From NCBI RefSeq assembly GCF_002205895.1, contig NZ_NJDE01000009.1, positions 372,001 to 436,000 of the forward strand: a DNA stretch of 64,000 nt, given 5' to 3'. A program made the translations under genes and the position numbers. Position 1 is the first letter of the stretch; the number at the start of each line of letters is the position of its first letter. The notes under the pieces were generated by a model, which made no database searches, had not been told where the DNA came from, and saw nothing but the letters and a program-made list of their open reading frames with translations. Positions 20,559 to 29,850 of the stretch are shown in pieces. The DNA is from Saccharibacillus sp. O23. Lineage in GTDB: Bacteria > Bacillota > Bacilli > Paenibacillales > Paenibacillaceae.

Positions 20559-22226
20559 ATGGGCAAAAAAGGCAAAAGAATCTCGCTTCTTCTGGCATCG
20601 ATGCTGATGATCTTCAGCACGGCCTGCTCGTCGGGCGGCGATTCCAAATCGGCGGCGAACGGCACGGATTCCAAAAAAGAAGCGGAACAGGCGGCAGCCG
20701 TCGATCCGAGCAAACCGGGTTGGCAAAACGACACCTCGCCGATCACCTTCGATTGGTACATCAACTTCGCATGGTACACGGGTACGGATTGGGGCAAAGA
20801 CCTGACCAGCCAATACGTCACCAAAAAGACCGGCGTCAATCTGAACTTCGTGGTTCCGGCCGGCAACGAAGCGGAAAAAATGAACACGATGATCGCTTCC
20901 GGCAAACTGCCGGACTTCGTGACCATCGCTTGGAGCGACGACGCGGTCAAGAAAATGATCGAAGGCAAGCTGGTACTGCCGCTGAACGAACTGGCGGAGA
21001 AATACGATCCGTACTTCATCTCGAACGTGGCCGATCCGGCCAAACTGTCTTGGTACACGCAGGAAGACGGCAACGTGTACGGCTACCCGAACGCTTCGTC
21101 TTCGCCGGCCGATTTCGAGAAGTACGGCGACAATTACATCTCCAACCAGACCTTCGTCGTCCGCAAAGACATGTACGAAGCGATCGGCAGCCCGGATATG
21201 CGCACGCCGGAAGGATTCTTGGCCGCGCTCAAAGCCGCCAAAGAAAAGTTCCCGGAAGTGAACGGCCAGCCGCTGATTCCGATCGGACTGCACGAATTCA
21301 CGGATAACGGCAACTACTCGCTGGAAGGGTATTTGCAGAACTTCCTCGCGATCCCGCAGGAAAAAGACGGCAAGCTGTACGACCGTCAGACCGATCCGGA
21401 ATACATCAAATGGCTGAAAGTGTTCCGTCAAGCCAACCAAGACGGACTGCTCGCCAAAGACGTCTTCATCGACAAACGCGCGCAAATGGAAGAGAAGATC
21501 GCGCAAGGCCGTTACTTCGCCATGATGTATCAACGCAGCGACTTCAGCAACCCGCAGAACGTGCTGTTCTCGAAAGACCCGAATTCCGTCTACATCGCGG
21601 TCGACGGCCCGTCCAACGCGGCTATGGATCAAGCGACGTTGTCCGGTCCGGTCATCTCCGGTTGGACGCTGACGCTCATCTCCAAAGACGTCAAAGACAA
21701 AGCCCGCGCGATCAGCTTCTTGGAATACCTGACCAGCGAAGAAGGACAACGCGACCTGTACATGGGCGAAGAAGGCGTCACGTACGACATGCAAGGCGAC
21801 AAACCCGTATTCAAACCGGAAGTTCTGGAGCTGCTGAACAAAGACCGTGCGGCTTTCGATACGAAATACGGCGCTTCGCATAAATACTGGATGATGATGG
21901 ACACGAACGTCACCGACCAATGGGCGCCGGAAGCGGTCGCTCCGTTCAAACAAATGGCCGATTGGACGCGCGGCAAGACGGTCAGCGCTTCCCAATTCGA
22001 CCAGATCAATCCTACGGGCAACTCGAAGGAAGGCATTGCCAATACGAAGCTCGGCCAACTGTGGGGCAAGACGCTGCCCAAGCTGCTGATGGCGCCTTCC
22101 GACGCCGAATTCGATCAGCTGTGGAGCGATTATCAAGCCAAACGCGAATCGACCGGACTGGCCGAAGTTCAAGCTTACCAACAGACGGAATACGAGAAGA
22201 ATCTGCAAAAGCTCGGCATCAAATAA
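20559..22226 (+). CDS. Extracellular solute-binding lipoprotein (LipO type)
   Basis: A 555-residue substrate-binding lipoprotein for the two permeases. The signal peptide RISLLLASMLMIFSTAC ends in a slightly unusual lipobox (STAC; the -3 residue is Ser rather than Leu/Val), and Cys23 would carry the lipid. The mature part starts with a Ser/Gly/Lys linker and shows the group 1 binding-protein pattern (DLTSQYVTKKTGVNLNF, GKLPDFVTIAW). Large binding proteins of this class usually bind oligosaccharides or polysaccharide fragments. The 110 bp gap before it has no clear promoter, so it belongs to the transporter operon. Confidence 0.95.
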   Translation: MGKKGKRISLLLASMLMIFSTACSSGGDSKSAANGTDSKKEAEQAAAVDPSKPGWQNDTSPITFDWYINFAWYTGTDWGKDLTSQYVTKKTGVNLNFVVPAGNEAEKMNTMIASGKLPDFVTIAWSDDAVKKMIEGKLVLPLNELAEKYDPYFISNVADPAKLSWYTQEDGNVYGYPNASSSPADFEKYGDNYISNQTFVVRKDMYEAIGSPDMRTPEGFLAALKAAKEKFPEVNGQPLIPIGLHEFTDNGNYSLEGYLQNFLAIPQEKDGKLYDRQTDPEYIKWLKVFRQANQDGLLAKDVFIDKRAQMEEKIAQGRYFAMMYQRSDFSNPQNVLFSKDPNSVYIAVDGPSNAAMDQATLSGPVISGWTLTLISKDVKDKARAISFLEYLTSEEGQRDLYMGEEGVTYDMQGDKPVFKPEVLELLNKDRAAFDTKYGASHKYWMMMDTNVTDQWAPEAVAPFKQMADWTRGKTVSASQFDQINPTGNSKEGIANTKLGQLWGKTLPKLLMAPSDAEFDQLWSDYQAKRESTGLAEVQAYQQTEYEKNLQKLGIK

Positions 22227-22283
22227 GCCTTCTGTTCCGATAAGCGGCGCGTTCCGAATCCGGCATCATTCAAAGTAGTCCGA

Positions 22284-22327
22284 ACGACCTCGTTCTCCGC
22301 TTACCGGTGGATTCCGAGGTCGTTTTT
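22284..22327 (+). terminator. Terminator after the ABC transporter lipoprotein
   Basis: ACGACCTCG (22284-22292) and CGAGGTCGT (22315-22323) form the stem and a T run follows. It separates the transporter genes from the two-component genes, although partial read-through is possible. Confidence 0.85.
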
Positions 22328-22353
22328 GGGCTATGATAGGAGAGCTCGCCATA

Positions 22354-24276
22354 ATGGAAACGGATACAATGGAGGCCGGCAAGACCATGAGACAAAGATG
22401 GCAAGACGCGGCTGACGCGATCCGCCGCCGGATGCATAAGCTTTCGCTGCAAAGCCGTTTGGTGGTCGCTTACGCGCTGCTGATCCTGATTCCCAGCACG
22501 CTGCTGTCCGCTTATTTGTATACGGACATCCGCAGCAGTTATATCGAAGACGCCCGCGTCAAAAGCAATTATTTGATGCAGAGCGAGAAGCAGGTCATCG
22601 TGAACCAGATCGAAACGATGGAACGCGCCGCGCAGCTTCCGCTCTCGGATCAGAACGTGCGCCGTTATCTGACCGAAGAAAGCGATCCGTCCACCGCCGA
22701 ACTAGTCGACTTCAATAACACGGCTTACGTGAATCTGGCCCGAATCCAGATCAACAATCCGGCGATTCTGCATCTTCGGCTGTATACGGCGAACGAACGG
22801 AACTACGAGATCTGGCCGGTCATTTACCGCGAGAGCCGGATCGCGAAGCAGCCGTGGTTTTCTCTGGTCAAAGGATTGGGCGACCGTCAAGCTTGGTATT
22901 TTCAACCGTACGAAGCCCGGCAGGACGTCGGCGGAGCCGAAAACGATCCGCCCAAGCTTTCTTTGCTGCGCGAGGTCAATCTGCCGGCGGATACCCATAC
23001 GGGCACGGTCCAAGTCGATATGCGCCTCGATCAATTTTCGCCCCGAACGTTCGGAGAGCTTCAAGAAGAAGGTTCGCAGATGCTGCTGGTAACCGCCGAT
23101 AACGTCTACACGCGCCTCGAAGAGGCATCGCTGCCTCCTGATTCTCCGGCAATCGCCTACGCGGTGTCGCGCCTGCGAGGACTGCGCGGCGAGGGCGACA
23201 CGCATCCGGTCGAAGACGGCTTTTTCCGTTACGAGCAAGGCGGCGAGTCTTACCTGATGATGTATACGCCCGTCGACCGGATGGACGCTTACCTGCTGAA
23301 CGCGGTATCGCTGGAGAAAGTGTTGAAAGATCTCAACCGTACGCGAAGCATGCTGATCTACGCCAATATCGGTTTTATTTTGGTGCTGGCTCTGCTGACC
23401 TATATTCTGAACTCTTTTATCCTCAAAAATCTCAAGCAGCTCGCGGACGCCATGAAGCAAGTGCGCAAAGGCGAACTTCAACCTTCGCTCCGGATCAGCG
23501 GCGGCGGGGAGATCGGCGACCTGGCCCGCCATTTCAACAAAATGACGCTGACGATCAACGAACTGATCGCGGAAGCCGTCCGCAAGCAGGCGCTGATGAA
23601 AGAGGCGGAACTGCGGACGCTCTATAATCAGATCGATTCGCATTTTCTCTACAATACGCTCGAAAATATCAAGATGCTCGCCGAAATCGAGGATCAACGG
23701 CGGATCTCCGACGCGCTGACTTCGCTCGGCGGCATGATGCGCTACAATTTCAAATGGACGGGCGAATACGTCAAACTCAAAGACGAAATCCGCCATATCG
23801 AAAATTACATCGAAGTGATGAATATCCGCTTCGATGCGCCGATCGAACTGAGCTGCGATATTCCGAAAGCTTATTTGGAACTGGAGATTCTGAAGATGAC
23901 GCTCCAGCCGGTCGTGGAGAACTCGGTCAAGCATGCTTGGCAGCATTTCGGCGAACAAGAGCGCAGGCAGTTCCGAATCGAAGTGCGGGAAGCCGAAGAG
24001 TCCAAGATCGAGATCCGCATGACCGATAACGGGGCAGGACTCGACGAGCGCCGTTTAGCGGAATTAAATGAAGAAATCCGGAGCGCCGAAGGGAACGGTC
24101 CGGGTGCGGCTTACACGGGAGTCAAGCTCGGAGGCATCGGTCTGCGAAACGTTCATCAGCGCATCCGGCTGTTTTACGGCGAAGAATACGGCTTGTCGTT
24201 GGAGAGCGGAGAAGGCGCCTACACCAGCGTCGTGCTGACGATTCCGAAAGTGCTGCTTACCGGAGGGGGAGAATAG
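22354..24276 (+). CDS. YesM-type sensor histidine kinase
   Basis: A 640-residue membrane kinase with TM1 at about 34-55, an extracellular sensor domain of about 275 residues, TM2 at about 333-357, HAMP (LADAMKQVRKGELQP...), a His_kinase domain with His430 in QIDSHFLYNTLENI, and an ATPase domain (ENSVKHAW, DNGAGLD, GGIGLRNVHQRI). In this family the box usually reads QINPHFLYN; here N-P is replaced by D-S, while the phospho-accepting His is kept. Start choice: ATAGGAGAG precedes 22354; ATGs at 22333 and 22387 are alternatives. It pairs with the AraC-type regulator 2 bp downstream and probably controls the adjacent sugar transporter. Confidence 0.94.
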   Translation: METDTMEAGKTMRQRWQDAADAIRRRMHKLSLQSRLVVAYALLILIPSTLLSAYLYTDIRSSYIEDARVKSNYLMQSEKQVIVNQIETMERAAQLPLSDQNVRRYLTEESDPSTAELVDFNNTAYVNLARIQINNPAILHLRLYTANERNYEIWPVIYRESRIAKQPWFSLVKGLGDRQAWYFQPYEARQDVGGAENDPPKLSLLREVNLPADTHTGTVQVDMRLDQFSPRTFGELQEEGSQMLLVTADNVYTRLEEASLPPDSPAIAYAVSRLRGLRGEGDTHPVEDGFFRYEQGGESYLMMYTPVDRMDAYLLNAVSLEKVLKDLNRTRSMLIYANIGFILVLALLTYILNSFILKNLKQLADAMKQVRKGELQPSLRISGGGEIGDLARHFNKMTLTINELIAEAVRKQALMKEAELRTLYNQIDSHFLYNTLENIKMLAEIEDQRRISDALTSLGGMMRYNFKWTGEYVKLKDEIRHIENYIEVMNIRFDAPIELSCDIPKAYLELEILKMTLQPVVENSVKHAWQHFGEQERRQFRIEVREAEESKIEIRMTDNGAGLDERRLAELNEEIRSAEGNGPGAAYTGVKLGGIGLRNVHQRIRLFYGEEYGLSLESGEGAYTSVVLTIPKVLLTGGGE

Positions 24277-24278
24277 AA

Positions 24279-25853
24279 ATGAGACGACTGTTGATCGTCG
24301 ACGACGAGAAAAATATTCGCTACGGCTTGCAGGTCATGATCGCGCGGGAACTGGGAGACGCATGCGAGATTCGGCTTGCGGCCAACGGCAAAGAAGCTCT
24401 GGAATCGCATGAGCAGCATCCGGCCGATATCGTCATTACGGATATCCGAATGCCGGTCATGGACGGCATGGAACTGCTGGGCCGATTGCGCAAGCAGCAG
24501 CCCGCTTCCGAAGGCCCGGTCGTGCTCGTGCTGAGCGGATACGACGAATTCGAGTACGCCAAGACGGCGATTCGTTATCAGGTCCGGGACTATCTGCTCA
24601 AGCCGATTCGTCGCGAAGACTTGTTCGAAGCGTTGGCACGCGCGATGGAAGAACTGGATCGGCGCGATTCCGCGTCGGAACGGATCGACGCCGCTCTGGA
24701 TTACAAGGAGCGTCTTCGCCTGGCCTATCTGGGCCAACTGCTCGAAACCGAAGAAGAAGGGATCGAAGAGCGTTTGCACGATCTGGGTGCTTCGGAAGCG
24801 GGGCTGACTTTTCCTTTCGCGCTGGCAGTCGTCACTTATCGTTACGAGCAGGGCGGCAGCATGAGCCGGGAAGAATTGGAGGCCGTGGTCGAACGTTTGG
24901 ACGGTTCGCCCAAGTGCGCCTACGAAGCCGCTTTGTGGGACCGCGACGGCCGCCTTGTGCTGATCGACCCGTCGGCCGAACGTTTTGCCCGATTGGCCGA
25001 ATTGGCGGAGAAACGCGAATTGGGAGGGCTGTTGGTCGGCGTCGGCATCCCGGGCGTCGAACTGCGCCAACTGCCCGGAAGCTACCGCTCCGCCTGCCGG
25101 GCGCTGCAATATACCTTTTTGCATCCCGGCGTCCATCTGGTCGAAGCGCGCGCGATCGAAAACGGCCGGTTGATGTTCGCGCCTCCGGAAGAAGAAATCC
25201 GGCTGCTCGGCAATCTGCTCGGCACGGACCGCAAAAGGGAAATCAATGAACTGCTGTACCGCATTTTCCGCATCGATCAGATGGCCCGTATCGATATCGC
25301 CTATATCGAGCAGACGGCTCGTCTCGTTAACGAGAAGGTGTTGGACGAGATTTTTCGCCGCTACGGCGAAGCTTCGATCGAAGTGCTCAAACTTTACCGC
25401 AAGGTCGGCGATTGGAACAACTTCCGCTACTTCCACGATTATTTCCGGAGTCTCGAAAACCTGTTGTCCAGCCTGAACGATTATATCAAGCAGGTCCGGT
25501 TGGCCTATTCGGAGAACGACAACGACAATCTGCGGGAAGCGGTCGCGTTTATCGAAGCCAACTATGCCCGCCCGCTGAATATGGCGACGGTCAGCAATCA
25601 CGTATCGCTCAATTATTCGTATTTCAGCGAAGCGTTCAAAGCGTATACCGGAGAAAGTTTCGTCGTCTATCTCAAAAAGGTACGGATCGAGCGCGCGAAA
25701 GCGCTGCTGGCCCGGCGTGACCTCAAAGTCGTCGAAGTCGGCGGAGCGGTAGGATTCGAGAACGCCAAACAGTTCGCGCGCGTATTCAAGGAACTCGAAG
25801 GCATATCGCCGAACGAATACCGGAGCAAAGTGCATGCGCAGGAATACTGCTGA
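24279..25853 (+). CDS. YesN-type response regulator with AraC DNA-binding domain
   Basis: A 524-residue regulator. The receiver domain (1-125) has LLIVDDEKN, phospho-acceptor Asp55 in VITDIRMPVMDG, and the Lys in DYLLKPI. A long middle part follows. The C-terminal AraC/XylS double helix-turn-helix (about 420-520) contains NMATVSNHVSLNYSYFSEAF and VGGAVGFENAKQFARVFKE, followed by GISPNEYR. The gene starts 2 bp after the kinase stop, with its GGAGGGGG binding site inside the kinase gene, so the two are tightly coupled. In known cases this pair activates a neighbouring carbohydrate ABC importer; the transporter at 18568-22226 is the obvious target. Confidence 0.96.
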   Translation: MRRLLIVDDEKNIRYGLQVMIARELGDACEIRLAANGKEALESHEQHPADIVITDIRMPVMDGMELLGRLRKQQPASEGPVVLVLSGYDEFEYAKTAIRYQVRDYLLKPIRREDLFEALARAMEELDRRDSASERIDAALDYKERLRLAYLGQLLETEEEGIEERLHDLGASEAGLTFPFALAVVTYRYEQGGSMSREELEAVVERLDGSPKCAYEAALWDRDGRLVLIDPSAERFARLAELAEKRELGGLLVGVGIPGVELRQLPGSYRSACRALQYTFLHPGVHLVEARAIENGRLMFAPPEEEIRLLGNLLGTDRKREINELLYRIFRIDQMARIDIAYIEQTARLVNEKVLDEIFRRYGEASIEVLKLYRKVGDWNNFRYFHDYFRSLENLLSSLNDYIKQVRLAYSENDNDNLREAVAFIEANYARPLNMATVSNHVSLNYSYFSEAFKAYTGESFVVYLKKVRIERAKALLARRDLKVVEVGGAVGFENAKQFARVFKELEGISPNEYRSKVHAQEYC

Positions 25854-25884
25854 AGACGCTGCGCCGCAGTCTCCCGCCGCGCGC

Positions 25885-25920
25885 AAAAAAGCCCGCGAAC
25901 CGTCTAGGTTCGCGGGCTTT
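25885..25920 (-). terminator. Terminator between response regulator and dCache chemoreceptor
   Basis: A perfect 14-bp stem (AAAGCCCGCGAACC with GGTTCGCGGGCTTT) around a 5-base loop. On the minus strand six T follow, serving the chemoreceptor; the plus strand has a shorter T run, so it may also stop the regulator transcript. Confidence 0.92.
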
Positions 25921-25950
25921 ACTATGTCCGGAGTCGTTGCGGGGCAAACG

Positions 25951-27942
25951 TCATACGCTGAATTTGCCGATCGCTTCCTGCAGCTCCTGAGCCATGCGGC
26001 TGAGCGCTTCCGAAGAATGCGATACTTCCGCCATCGAAGCGCTCTGCTGCTGAGTGGAGGCGGCGACGTTCTGGGTACTGCCCGAAGCCTGAGCGGCGAT
26101 GTCCGCCATATCTTCGACGCCTTCGACCATTCTCGTCGAGCTGATATTGACCTGCTCCACGATGGCGGCCACGGCCGAAGCTTCGTCGGCAACTCGGCCG
26201 ATAGAGCCGAGAATGTCTTCGAAAGCCGAACCTGTCAGCGAGACCATCTGGATGCCTTCTTCCACGACGCGGGTACCTTCGTTCATCGAACGGACCGCTC
26301 GTTCCGACTCGGCTTGAATCTCGCCGATCAGCGACGTAATGCTGCCCGCCGCGCCTGCCGATTGTTCGGCCAGCTTGCGCACTTCGTCCGCCACGATCGC
26401 GAAGCCGCGTCCGTGTTCGCCGGCGCGCGCCGCTTCGATCGCCGCGTTCAGCGCCAGCAGGTTCGTTTGCGAAGCGATCTGCGTAATCAGTCCGACGATC
26501 GTGCCGATTTCGCTCGTTTTCCGTCCCAGCGTGTTGACGACTTCCGCGGCGTCTGTGGTCGAAGCCTGAATCAGCTGCATCTGTTCGACCGTCTGACGGA
26601 CCACGCCGCTGCCTTCCTGCGCTTTGCCGTTGGTGATGCCGGTCAGCTCGGACACGAATTGGATCGACGAAGCCGCTCCTTCCATGCCGCCGGAGATTTC
26701 GCGGGCCGAACGGGCAAAGTCCTGAGAACTGTGCACCTGACGTTCCGATCCGTCGGCGATCTCTTGGATGGAAGAGGCGATATGGTCGGAAGTGGCACGG
26801 GTCTGTTCGGCGCTGGCAGACAGCTCTTCCGACGTCGCGGCGACCTGTTCGGCATGGAAACCGATCTGTTCGATCAGCCCGCGCAGGTTTTGGCGCATCT
26901 CGTTGACGGAAGCGGCCAGACGGCCCAACTCGTCATTCGAAGCGATCGGAACTTCTTCGCCGAGCTCGCCGCCGGCCATTTTTTGCGTAGACGCTACAAG
27001 CTGCTTCAGCGGATTATTGATGGAGCGCACGACCCACCAAGTGAGCAGCGTGCCGAGCAGGACGGACAAGACGATAACGATGAGCGTTGTGATCAGGATG
27101 CCGTGGTTGGCCGCTTCGATTTCCGAACGATCGATCAGCCCTACGATTTTCCAGCCGGTCAGCTCGTTGGTCGCGTAAACGGCGATTTTTTCGTCGTTTC
27201 CGGAAGCGAACTCGATTTCTCCCGAAGTCCGATCTCCCATTTTCACGACATAGGCTTCGGCGTTTTCGGTGCCTGCGGCGATCTCCGGATGAGTCAGATA
27301 AGCGTTGTTCGAATCGAGGATCGCGACATAACCGTTTTCCCCGACTTTGATCGCATTGGTCTGATCCGCCAGATGGCTCAGGCTGAGCACGACGCTGACC
27401 ACGCCGGTTCCGTCTTCGCTGGCTTTGGAAGGCACGACGATCACGTTGCCGTCCTGACCTACGATCGGGCTGTTGACGAGCGTCGTTCCTTTTTGCGCCG
27501 CGGCGTCTTTATACCATTGACGTTCGCGCGGATCGAAACCCGCGTCGAACTGCTGCTGGGGCGAGTTGAGCAGTTTGCCGCCCGACGTGGCGAACTGAAC
27601 GTAAGTGTACTCGGCTTTGACCGCTTTGATAGGATCGAGGATCTGCCGCAGCTGCGGACTCGCATCGCCCTGTACCATGCTTCCTTTCACCGTTCGCGAC
27701 AGATAATCGAGATCTTCAAAGCTCGTTCGGATCATTTCGGTCAGTTGATCGTTCACGGATTGGACGCTCTGACGCGTATTTTTCATGAACTGTGCCGTGA
27801 TCTCGGTTTTCGACTTCTGATACGAGATCAGTCCCAACGTCAGGGTCGGAATGAGCAGGATGACCAAAAAAGCGGCAAAAAGCCGGGTGCGTATGCTGAA
27901 GGTCCGTTTCGTTTTTTTTCGTTCGATCGATTTGGTTTTCAT
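25951..27942 (-). CDS. Methyl-accepting chemotaxis protein with dCache sensor
   Basis: A 663-residue chemoreceptor of classical layout: TM1 ([21 protein letters not shown]), a double-Cache extracellular domain (about 45-275; note [11 protein letters not shown], typical of dCache_1), TM2 about 280-305, HAMP to about 360, and the signalling domain with tip [20 protein letters not shown] near residue 490. The dCache domain usually binds amino acids or other small ligands; the ligand is not known. CAAGGGGGAG precedes the ATG. It is divergent from the triple-RidA gene and convergent with the two-component genes. Confidence 0.95.
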   Translation of the reverse strand: MKTKSIERKKTKRTFSIRTRLFAAFLVILLIPTLTLGLISYQKSKTEITAQFMKNTRQSVQSVNDQLTEMIRTSFEDLDYLSRTVKGSMVQGDASPQLRQILDPIKAVKAEYTYVQFATSGGKLLNSPQQQFDAGFDPRERQWYKDAAAQKGTTLVNSPIVGQDGNVIVVPSKASEDGTGVVSVVLSLSHLADQTNAIKVGENGYVAILDSNNAYLTHPEIAAGTENAEAYVVKMGDRTSGEIEFASGNDEKIAVYATNELTGWKIVGLIDRSEIEAANHGILITTLIVIVLSVLLGTLLTWWVVRSINNPLKQLVASTQKMAGGELGEEVPIASNDELGRLAASVNEMRQNLRGLIEQIGFHAEQVAATSEELSASAEQTRATSDHIASSIQEIADGSERQVHSSQDFARSAREISGGMEGAASSIQFVSELTGITNGKAQEGSGVVRQTVEQMQLIQASTTDAAEVVNTLGRKTSEIGTIVGLITQIASQTNLLALNAAIEAARAGEHGRGFAIVADEVRKLAEQSAGAAGSITSLIGEIQAESERAVRSMNEGTRVVEEGIQMVSLTGSAFEDILGSIGRVADEASAVAAIVEQVNISSTRMVEGVEDMADIAAQASGSTQNVAASTQQQSASMAEVSHSSEALSRMAQELQEAIGKFSV

Positions 27943-28276
27943 GGTGCTCCCCCTTGTATGTATCTGTTCGGCCGCTTTTTCGCATATTCGGCGGCAAGCT
28001 TTTCTATTGTCGGTGACCGCTTTGCGATTCGTTAGTTTTGTATTCGCTTTCCTAACTGAATTGGTTCTATATACCTAAGGTTTGAATGAATTTTTATCGA
28101 TTTATACGATGAAGATAGCTCGAATTTTGCATAGAAACGATTCGAATATCCCTATATCAAATTGACACCCGGGAACGATGTGGTATATTGTTCCTTGCTT
28201 GCCGGATAGAAAAAACAGAAAAAACCGGCCGGCGGGACGGGAAATCCGTTACGATCAAAGGTTTGGAGTGGGGAGA
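27943..28276. other. Divergent intergenic region, dCache chemoreceptor / triple-RidA
   Basis: A 334-bp gap without a credible gene. It is clearly AT-richer than its surroundings from about 28060 to 28190. It holds the strong plus-strand promoter at 28162-28189. On the minus strand I see no confident promoter for the chemoreceptor. Confidence 0.6.
28162..28189 (+). promoter_or_regulatory. Strong sigma-A promoter of the triple-RidA gene
   Basis: A perfect TTGACA (28162-28167), a 16-bp spacer and TATATT (28184-28189) lie about 88 bp upstream of the start. It is one of the best promoter matches in the window, suggesting high expression. Confidence 0.75.
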
Positions 28277-29683
28277 ATGTTGAAAGCAGGAAAACCGATG
28301 CTGAAAATCTTGGCAGGAGCCGTCGCCATGCAGATCGGACTATCGGCTTACGGAAGCGCCGCATTCGCGCAGCCGACTTCGGTATCGCCGAACGGCGTTC
28401 AAACGCTGTCGCCTCCGGGAGCGATTCAATCGACCGGAACGTGGGATCTGGGTACGCGCGCGGGAGACTACGTGTATGTAGCGGGAATGCGCGGCATCGA
28501 TCCGGCGACCAACAAGCTGGTGGACGGCGAAGAAGCGCGAATCCGTCAAGCGTTTTTGAATATGCGGACGATCGCGGAATCGGAAGGCGCGAGCCTGCGC
28601 GACGCGACGCGGATCGTGGTGTATACGACGGACATGTACCGCTATCGTCCGATCGTGAACAAAATTCAGGAAGAGCTGTGGGGAGCAGGACCGTATCCGC
28701 CTCGGACGATCGTCGAAGTGGACCGTCTGAACCAAGACGATATCGTCGAAGTGGAAGGCACGTTCTACGCGCCTCCCGTCAGCGTCGACCGCCCTCGCCA
28801 AGAAGCTTCTTCCGAAGTCAACGTGTCGCCGAACGGCGTGAAGACGCTGACTCCGGCAGGCGCGATCCGGCCGACGGGCACATGGAACCTCGCGACTCGC
28901 GCGGGAGACAACCTGTACGTGGCGGGCATGCGCGGCATCGATCCGGCGACCGACAAGCTGGTGGACGGCGAAGAAGTGCGAATCCGTCAAGCCTTTGCGA
29001 ATATGCGGACGATCGCGGAATCGGAAGGCGCGAGCCTGCGCGACGCGACGCGGATCGTGGTGTATACGACGGACATGTACCGCTATCGTCCGATCGTGAA
29101 CAAAATTCAGGAAGAGCTGTGGGGAGCGGGACCGTATCCGCCGCGGACGATCATCGAAGTGGACCGTCTGAACCAAGACGATATCGTCGAAGTGGAAGGC
29201 ACGTTCTATGCGCCGCAAAACCCGAAAAGCGCTGCTTCGTCCTCGGACGTCAACGTATCGCCGAACGGCGTGAAGACGCTGACTCCGGCAGGCGCGATCC
29301 GGCCGACGGGCACATGGAATCTGGCTACCCGGGCAGGCGAAAATATTTACGTGGCGGGGATGCGCGGCATCGATCCGGCAACCGACAAGCTGGTGGACGG
29401 CGAAGAAACGCGAATCCGTCAAGCCTTTGCGAATATGCAGACGATCGCGGAATCGGAAGGCGCGAGCCTGCGCGACGCGACGCGGATCGTGGTGTATACG
29501 ACGGACATGTACCGCTATCGTCCGATCGTGAACAAAATTCAGGAAGAGCTGTGGGGAGCGGGACCGTATCCGCCGCGGACGATCGTCGAAGTGGACCGTC
29601 TGAACCAAGACGATATCGTCGAAGTGGAAGGCACGTTCTATGCGCCTCATAAGACACATACGTACAAGGTGCAATCCCGATAG
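28277..29683 (+). CDS. Secreted protein of three tandem RidA (YjgF/YER057c/UK114) domains
   Basis: A 468-residue protein. The N-terminus is a signal peptide (basic start, hydrophobic LAGAVAMQIGLSAYG, AFA cleavage site near residue 34). Three RidA-type domains follow at residues 37-166, 184-313 and 328-457, each exactly 130 residues, joined by 17- and 14-residue linkers rich in Ser. In each, PPRTIxEVDRL keeps the Arg matching the E. coli RidA catalytic Arg105 and VEVEG keeps the Glu matching Glu120; the residue at Tyr17 is Trp and that at Ser30 is Ala. RidA is normally a cytosolic homotrimer that deaminates reactive enamines/imines. A fused trimer outside the membrane is the natural reading, with altered substrate. 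The start at 28277 follows TGGAGTGGGG. Confidence 0.93.
   Translation: MLKAGKPMLKILAGAVAMQIGLSAYGSAAFAQPTSVSPNGVQTLSPPGAIQSTGTWDLGTRAGDYVYVAGMRGIDPATNKLVDGEEARIRQAFLNMRTIAESEGASLRDATRIVVYTTDMYRYRPIVNKIQEELWGAGPYPPRTIVEVDRLNQDDIVEVEGTFYAPPVSVDRPRQEASSEVNVSPNGVKTLTPAGAIRPTGTWNLATRAGDNLYVAGMRGIDPATDKLVDGEEVRIRQAFANMRTIAESEGASLRDATRIVVYTTDMYRYRPIVNKIQEELWGAGPYPPRTIIEVDRLNQDDIVEVEGTFYAPQNPKSAASSSDVNVSPNGVKTLTPAGAIRPTGTWNLATRAGENIYVAGMRGIDPATDKLVDGEETRIRQAFANMQTIAESEGASLRDATRIVVYTTDMYRYRPIVNKIQEELWGAGPYPPRTIVEVDRLNQDDIVEVEGTFYAPHKTHTYKVQSR
28385..28774 (+). repeat. RidA repeat unit 1 (390 nt)
   Basis: First of three in-frame direct repeats. It is the most diverged copy at its 5' end but contains the 120-nt block (28567-28686) that is identical in all three. 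Confidence 0.95.
28826..29215 (+). repeat. RidA repeat unit 2 (390 nt)
   Basis: Second copy. Its first 60 or so bases are identical to those of unit 3, and bases 29008-29127 are identical to the matching block in units 1 and 3. Confidence 0.95.
29258..29647 (+). repeat. RidA repeat unit 3 (390 nt)
   Basis: Third copy; its shared block is 29440-29559. Differences from unit 2 cluster in the stretch 29318-29360 or so, most of them silent or conservative. Confidence 0.95.
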
Positions 29684-29733
29684 AACCAAACAAGCCTTTC
29701 GGCTGTATATCGAAAAAGAATCGCCGGATTCGG

Positions 29734-29763
29734 CCGCCCGACGCGCATGCGCGGGCGGTTTTT
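29734..29763 (+). terminator. Terminator of the triple-RidA gene
   Basis: CCGCCCG pairs with CGGGCGG around an 11-base loop and is followed by five T, 51 bp after the stop codon. Confidence 0.88.
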
Positions 29764-29794
29764 CGCGTTTCGGGAAGGAAGCGTTCGGAATCGA

Positions 29795-29821
29795 TTGAAG
29801 CGGGATTAGGGCGGTTATAAA
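29795..29821 (+). promoter_or_regulatory. Putative promoter of the copper-amine-oxidase-N-like gene
   Basis: TTGAAG and TATAAA are 15 bp apart, slightly short. A start of transcription near 29828 would favour translation from the ATG at 29851. Confidence 0.4.
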
Positions 29822-29850
29822 ACGGTATGACGAGAGGGGGATACATCGAA

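Noticed and set aside
27990-28050. Sigma-D-like sequence before the dCache chemoreceptor (minus strand TAAC...CCGACAAT)
   Set aside because: Both boxes deviate from the consensus and the spacing is off by one or two bases.
28385-29647. Three direct repeats considered as CRISPR or mobile element
   Set aside because: The repeats are 390 nt, in frame, and encode a RidA domain each; spacing and size exclude CRISPR, and no transposase or terminal repeats are present.
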